DNA from: Streptosporangiaceae bacterium
GTDB lineage: Bacteria > Actinomycetota > Actinomycetes > Streptosporangiales > Streptosporangiaceae
NCBI GenBank assembly: GCA_030039095.1
Contig: JASHQP010000469.1
Coordinates: 1 to 10,841 of the forward strand
Reading direction: 5' to 3'
DNA length: 10,841 nt
In this document: positions 6,950 through 10,841 of the stretch, piece after piece
Layout of the letters: each line of letters opens with the position of its first letter
Numbering within the stretch: position 1 is the first letter of the stretch
Position numbers and translations under genes: made by a program
The notes under the pieces: generated by a model
Told to the model about the DNA's origin: nothing
The model's database searches: none
Seen by the model: only the letters and a program-made list of their open reading frames with translations

Positions 6950-7005
6950 TAGTGTCGCCGGCCCGTAGCTGTCGCTCTAGGAGCAGCAGCGGGCCGGCGA
7001 CACTA
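6950..7005. repeat. Perfect 16-bp inverted repeat, terminator-like
   Basis: The left arm TAGTGTCGCCGGCCCG (6950-6965) and right arm CGGGCCGGCGACACTA (6990-7005) are exact reverse complements around a 24-base loop. The loop itself can form a small GCTC/GAGC stem. It lies 192 bases after the ftsY stop. Neither flank has a T run. It could be a strong transcription terminator or an RNA end-protecting hairpin, or a small palindromic repeat element found elsewhere in the genome. Confidence 0.85.
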
Positions 7006-7196
7006 CTGCGCCCCGCCGGGCCCCCCGCGGCAGGATGCCCTGAATACCTGATATGCCGGTTTTTGATGAGCCGACTTGACTGATTCTGGTCAGCAAGCGA
7101 GTTCCGGCTCGACGCACACGGCCTTTTTGGCACGCCCGTATTTACCCCGGCGACGCCACAGGCCGGTCAGGACCCTCCGATGCTACGGGACACAGC

Positions 7197-8387
7197 CTAG
7201 GTGCCGATGATCGCGTCGACGAAGACCTCGGGCTCGAACGGAGCCAGGTCGTCGGGGCCCTCTCCGAGGCCGACCAGCTTCACCGGCACACCGAGCTCGC
7301 GCTGGACCGCGACGACGATCCCGCCCTTGGCCGTGCCGTCCAGCTTGGTGAGCACGACCCCGCTGACGTCGACGACCTCCGCGAACACGCGCGCCTGGCG
7401 CAGGCCGTTCTGGCCCGTCGTGGCGTCGAGCACGAGCAGCACCTCGTCGACCGTCGCGTGCCTGGAGATCACGCGCTTGATCTTGCCGAGCTCGTCCATC
7501 AGGCCGGCCTTGGTGTGCAGCCGTCCGGCCGTATCCACAATGACAACGTCAACCCCGCGTTCGATGCCGGCGTTGACCGCGTCGAACGCCACGCTCGCCG
7601 GGTCGGCGCCCTCCCGGGCGGACCGGATCGTCTGGGCGCCCACCCGGTCGCCCCACGTCTGCAGCTGGTCGGCGGCCGCGGCGCGGAACGTGTCCGCCGC
7701 GCCGAGCAGCACGGTCTGCCCGTCCCCGATCAGCACACGCGCAAGCTTGCCGACCGTCGTCGTCTTCCCGGTCCCGTTGACGCCGACGACAAGCACGACG
7801 GCCGGACGGTCACCGTGCCGTGCCGTGTGCAGCGACCGGTCCATCTCCGTGCCGACCTGCTCGAGCAGCAGGGTTCGCAGCAGCGACCTGACCGACTCGG
7901 CGTCCCTGGTGCCCTCCACCTTCACGTCGGTGCGCAGCTCCTCCACGAGCTGCCGGGCTGGCGCGACCCCCATGTCGGCCGTGATCAGCGTGTCCTCGAC
8001 TTCTTCCCACGTCTGATCGTCCAGGCGGCCGGAGGACAGCAGACCCAGCAGGGCGCCGCCCAGCGCGGACTGGGACCGCGCCAGCCTGCTGCGCAACCGG
8101 ACCAGACGCCCGGCCGACGGCGGCGGCTTCTCGGCGGGAGGAGCCGTCCGGGCGGGCGGGGCCGCGGTGTCCGGTTCCAGCGGCGGTGCCGTGGAGGTGC
8201 CTGCCCCGCCGCGCTCGGCGGTCCTGGTGGCGCTCACCGGCCCGGCCTGCGCCGTCGTAGCGCCGCCACGGCCGGTAGCGCGACCTACCGCGGGCCGGGC
8301 GCTGCGGCGGGAGCGGACTAGCAAGGTTGTGCCGCCGCCGCCGACCACGACGACGACGGCCACGACGATGATGATTAGCTCTAGCAT
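7197..8387 (-). CDS. ftsY: SRP receptor GTPase FtsY
   Basis: FtsY is the membrane-side GTPase that docks with Ffh and hands ribosomes to the SecYEG translocon. The 396-residue product begins with a hydrophobic helix (LELIIIVVAVVVVVGGGG, about residues 2-19), so it is membrane-anchored, as in other high-GC Gram-positives. A Pro/Ala/Arg-rich linker (about 25-95) follows. The NG domain holds G1 GVNGTGKTT (202-210), DTFRAAA (232-238), G3 DTAGRL (285-290), G4 TKLDG (347-351) and the closing GLGEGPDDL (373-381). All key residues are present. The ATG start has GAGG 5 bases upstream, and the gene ends in TAG. It lies 89 bases after smc, a common actinobacterial arrangement. Confidence 0.96.
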   Translation of the reverse strand: MLELIIIVVAVVVVVGGGGTTLLVRSRRSARPAVGRATGRGGATTAQAGPVSATRTAERGGAGTSTAPPLEPDTAAPPARTAPPAEKPPPSAGRLVRLRSRLARSQSALGGALLGLLSSGRLDDQTWEEVEDTLITADMGVAPARQLVEELRTDVKVEGTRDAESVRSLLRTLLLEQVGTEMDRSLHTARHGDRPAVVLVVGVNGTGKTTTVGKLARVLIGDGQTVLLGAADTFRAAAADQLQTWGDRVGAQTIRSAREGADPASVAFDAVNAGIERGVDVVIVDTAGRLHTKAGLMDELGKIKRVISRHATVDEVLLVLDATTGQNGLRQARVFAEVVDVSGVVLTKLDGTAKGGIVVAVQRELGVPVKLVGLGEGPDDLAPFEPEVFVDAIIGT

Positions 8388-8421
8388 GACCGCCTCAGTC
8401 TCCCAGACACCCCCCGCCCAC

Positions 8422-8458
8422 CGCCCCTTCCCCCTACACGCGCCCTTCCCCCTACACG
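8422..8458. repeat. Two-copy tandem repeat in the smc-ftsY spacer
   Basis: CGCCCCTTCCCCCTACACG (8422-8440) is followed directly by CGCCCTTCCCCCTACACG (8441-8458), differing by one C. Together with C runs at 8410-8419, the minus strand carries several G runs of 3-6 bases over about 43 bases (8410-8452), giving G-quadruplex potential in the ftsY leader. Confidence 0.8.
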
Positions 8459-8476
8459 GCCCACCGCGCAGGCAGG

Positions 8477-10841
8477 TCAGGCGCTCTCCGGCTCTCGCAG
8501 CCGCTGGCTGACGACCGTGGAGACACCGTCGCCCCGCATGCTGATCCCGTACAGCGTGTCCGCGACCTCCATGGTCCGCTGCTGGTGCGTGACGATGATC
8601 AACTGTGACGTATCCCTGAGCTCGGAGAAGATCTGCAGCAGCCGCTGCAGGTTCGCATCGTCCAGCGCGGCCTCGACCTCGTCAAGGACGTAGAACGGGG
8701 ACGGCCGGGCCTTGAAGATCGCGACGACGAAGGCGATGGCGGTCAGCGCACGCTCGCCGCCGGACAGCAGCGACAGCCGCTTGACCTTCTTGCCCGGCGG
8801 CCTGCACTCGATCTCGATGCCCGTGACGAGCAGGTCGTCGGGCTCGGTGAGGATGAGCCTGCCATCCCCGCCAGGGAATAGCCGACCGATGATGTTCTCG
8901 AACTCCCTGGCCGTGTCCTCGTAGGCCGACGCGAACACTTCCTGAACCCGGTCGTCGACTTCCTTGATCACGGTCAGCAGGTCCCGCCGGGTCTTCTTCA
9001 GGTCCTCGAGCTGCGTCGACAGGAATGCGTGCCGCTCCTCGAGCGCGGAGAACTCCTCGAGAGCCAGCGGGTTGACCTTGCCGAGCTGATCGAGCAGGCG
9101 CTGTGCGGACGCGACCCGCTTCTCCTGCACCGCACGGTCGTAGGGCGCCGGCATCTGGCCCTCGTCGGCGCCGGGGATCTCGACGTCAGGGCCGTACTCC
9201 GCGACCAGCACCCCGGGGTCGATCGCAAACTCCTCCGTCACCCGCGCGGCAACCTGCTCCAGCTTCATCCGGCGGGCGGCCCGCTCCATCTCGGCACCGT
9301 GTGCGGTGCTCACCGCCGTCTCGAGCTCGGCGGTGAGCTCGCGAAGCCTGGCCCGCACGGCCTTGAGCTTCTCGTCGCGGCCGTGGCTGGCCCGCTCGGC
9401 CGCCTGCCGCTCCGCGTCCGCCATGGCCCGGGATCGCTCGATGGCAGCCAGGGCGATCGTGGCCCCCGACGCGACCGCCTCGGCCACCGCCGCTTCCCGC
9501 GCCCGCCGCTCGCCCCGTTCCCTGGCGCGCTGGATGGCCTGCCGCTCCGCAGCCGCCGCGGCGGCGAGCGCGTCACCTCTGCCCGCGACCGCGCGCAGCC
9601 GCTCCTCCAGCGTCCGGACACCGAGCCTGGCCTCCATCTCGGCGTTCCTCGCCGCCATCGCGGCCGCGGCGAGGGCATTCTTGTCGACCGGGCCGCGCGC
9701 GAGTGACTCCTCGGCGCGTTGCTCTGCCCCGGTACCGGAGACTTCGGGGGATTCCGGCGCCTCCGCCTCGCAGGCCGCGAGCCTGCCCTGCAGGTCGGCG
9801 AGCTGGGCAAGGTGCTTTCCCCGCGCACGCTCTGCCGACGCGATCGCGGCCGACAGCCGCCCTGCCTCGTCCTGGGCCGCGCGAGCTGCCCCGGACAGGG
9901 TGCCCAGCCTGCCGGACGTCGCGGCCGTGGCAGCGTCGGCCTCCTGCAGCGCGGCCAGCGCCTCGGCCAGCGCCTGCCGGGCCGAGCCCTCGTCCTCGCC
10001 TGCCTCGGCAAGCTCCCGCTCGGCCCGCTGGCATCGGCGCTCGGCCTCGGCAAGCTGCCCGGCCGCGTCCTGGGCCGCCGCACTCAGCCCGAGCAGGCTC
10101 GGCGCCCCGGCCGATCCGCCACGGGCCCAGTGCGCGCCGATCAGGTCGCCATCCCTGGTCACCACCCGCAGCCGAGGATCCTCGAGCACGAGATCGAGCC
10201 CCTGCCGGAGATCATCGGCGACGAGGATCCCGGCGAGCAGCGCCTCGACGGCCTCGGCCAGCTCCGCCGGGGCCTTGACCAGGTCAAGCGAGAAAGGGAC
10301 GGAATGGCGCGCCGCGATCTCCCGGGCCCAGCCCCAGGCATCCGGCCCGTCCGGCCCGTCCGGCCCCTCCGGCCGCCCGGGCCGCGAGCGGTCGGCGGCG
10401 ATCATCAGCGCCGCCTGCCCGGCGTCGTCGCCCTTCAGCGTGGTGAGAATCTTCACGGCCGCGTCGAGGTCGGCAACGGCCACGGCCGTTGCCGCGGTGC
10501 CGAGCGCCGCTGCAATCGCGTCGGCCGCTCCGTCCTGCACGGTCAGCAGGTCGGCCACGGAGCCGAGCACCCCGGCGAACTTGCCCGGCTCGGCCAGCAG
10601 CGCACCCGACGCGTCGGCGCCACGCCAGATCGCCTCCTGCAGAGCCTCGGTGCGCGCACGCAGCGCGGCCCTGGCATCGCTGGCCTCGTGCTCGGCGGCG
10701 CGCAGCCTCGTCACCCGGTCGGCGGCCTGCGCCAGCACGGCCGTCGCCATGTCGTGCGTGGCGGAAAGGTCGGCCCTGCCCTCCTCGCGGCCGGACACGG
10801 CGTCCTGCAGCTCGGCGTGATCGCGCTGGGCCTGCTCAGCG
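8477..10841 (-). CDS. smc: Chromosome segregation ATPase SMC, N-terminus cut by window edge
   Basis: SMC, with ScpA and ScpB, compacts and separates chromosomes. About 787 residues are visible; the frame is open to the right edge, so the N-terminal ATPase lobe with Walker A lies outside. In order: the end of the first coiled coil (to about 10640), the hinge (about 10640-10090, from AEPGKFAGVLGSVADLL to GAHWARGGSAGAPSLLGL), and the returning Ala/Glu/Arg-rich coiled coil (about 10080-9020). The C-terminal head follows, with the signature LSGGERALTA (about 8740-8775) and Walker B plus D-loop FYVLDEVEAALDDANLQRLL (about 8640-8700). The ending VSQRLREPESA is preceded by the usual THQQRTMEVAD. The hinge contains a short GPDGPDGPD insertion encoded by a DNA repeat. 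It ends in TGA. Confidence 0.96.
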   Translation of the reverse strand, partial: AEQAQRDHAELQDAVSGREEGRADLSATHDMATAVLAQAADRVTRLRAAEHEASDARAALRARTEALQEAIWRGADASGALLAEPGKFAGVLGSVADLLTVQDGAADAIAAALGTAATAVAVADLDAAVKILTTLKGDDAGQAALMIAADRSRPGRPEGPDGPDGPDAWGWAREIAARHSVPFSLDLVKAPAELAEAVEALLAGILVADDLRQGLDLVLEDPRLRVVTRDGDLIGAHWARGGSAGAPSLLGLSAAAQDAAGQLAEAERRCQRAERELAEAGEDEGSARQALAEALAALQEADAATAATSGRLGTLSGAARAAQDEAGRLSAAIASAERARGKHLAQLADLQGRLAACEAEAPESPEVSGTGAEQRAEESLARGPVDKNALAAAAMAARNAEMEARLGVRTLEERLRAVAGRGDALAAAAAAERQAIQRARERGERRAREAAVAEAVASGATIALAAIERSRAMADAERQAAERASHGRDEKLKAVRARLRELTAELETAVSTAHGAEMERAARRMKLEQVAARVTEEFAIDPGVLVAEYGPDVEIPGADEGQMPAPYDRAVQEKRVASAQRLLDQLGKVNPLALEEFSALEERHAFLSTQLEDLKKTRRDLLTVIKEVDDRVQEVFASAYEDTAREFENIIGRLFPGGDGRLILTEPDDLLVTGIEIECRPPGKKVKRLSLLSGGERALTAIAFVVAIFKARPSPFYVLDEVEAALDDANLQRLLQIFSELRDTSQLIIVTHQQRTMEVADTLYGISMRGDGVSTVVSQRLREPESA
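10341..10376. repeat. 9-bp tandem repeat inside the smc hinge
   Basis: TCCGGCCCG is repeated at 10341-10349 and 10350-10358, with near copies at 10359-10367 and 10368-10376. As a multiple of three it keeps the smc frame and encodes GPD units on the minus strand, in a surface loop of the hinge. Copy number could vary between strains. Confidence 0.75.

Larger units (their letters stand above)
6733..7196. other. 464-base stretch without a gene, between ftsY and the globin remnant
   Basis: No frame on either strand gives a recognisable protein. The stretch is richer in A and T than its surroundings at about 6761-6850 and 7030-7145. It holds a perfect 16-bp inverted repeat (6950-7005), a short palindrome TACATGTA (6815-6822), GCAATTTGC (6764-6772), and ATATAT upstream of the globin remnant. 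I could not assign a promoter confidently. No tRNA or known small RNA is visible. Confidence 0.6.

Noticed and set aside
6950..7005. Inverted repeat as terminal repeats of an insertion sequence
   Set aside because: Only 24 bases lie between the arms, so there is no room for a transposase; a hairpin reading is simpler.
6858..7133. 91-codon minus-strand open frame across the inverted repeat
   Set aside because: No recognisable motif, no clear ribosome binding site, and it runs through the hairpin; unlikely to be a gene.
9306..10820. 504-codon plus-strand open frame opposite smc
   Set aside because: Ser/Ala/Arg-rich translation with no domain, fully antisense to a conserved gene; a typical high-GC shadow frame.

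Overview
The window is a stretch of a high-GC actinobacterial chromosome. The evidence is the strong G/C bias at third codon positions, frequent GTG/TTG starts, Ala/Arg/Gly-rich proteins, an FtsY with an N-terminal membrane helix, and the gene order smc-ftsY-...-ffh-rpsP-KH-rimM-trmD-rplS-lepB. I cannot name the genus. Every gene I accept lies on the minus strand, so the window reads right to left in transcription order. Both ends are cut: smc runs off the right edge and lepB off the left edge.

Right part (10841 to 7197): the C-terminal two thirds of smc (hinge, returning coiled coil, ATPase C-lobe), then a short G-rich spacer, then ftsY, the SRP receptor GTPase. Middle (7196 to 5702): a 464-base gene-free stretch with a perfect 16-bp inverted repeat. 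It is followed by a 117-codon remnant of a flavohaemoglobin-type globin, which has lost two internal segments in frame, and by an overlapping DivIVA-domain coiled-coil gene. In several actinomycetes I know, this slot holds ammonium transporter, PII and glnD genes; none is present here.

Left part (5590 to 1): ffh, then the translation cluster rpsP (S16 with a very long charged tail), a KH-domain RNA-binding protein, rimM, trmD and rplS, tightly spaced up to trmD, and then lepB. The cluster joins SRP targeting (Ffh, FtsY), signal peptide removal (LepB), small-subunit maturation (S16, RimM, KH protein), tRNA methylation (TrmD), L19 of the large subunit and chromosome condensation (SMC).

The most notable observation is an in-frame TAG inside ffh at 5033-5035. 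It falls just before the G3 motif DTAGRL, where relatives usually have Tyr. The reading frame and all family motifs continue intact on both sides. Because six genes here use TAG as their ordinary stop, a global code change is unlikely. A base-call error, a recent mutation with a second copy elsewhere, or suppression are the alternatives. The second notable item is the doubly deleted globin gene, which keeps a good ribosome binding site and is translationally coupled to the DivIVA-like gene.
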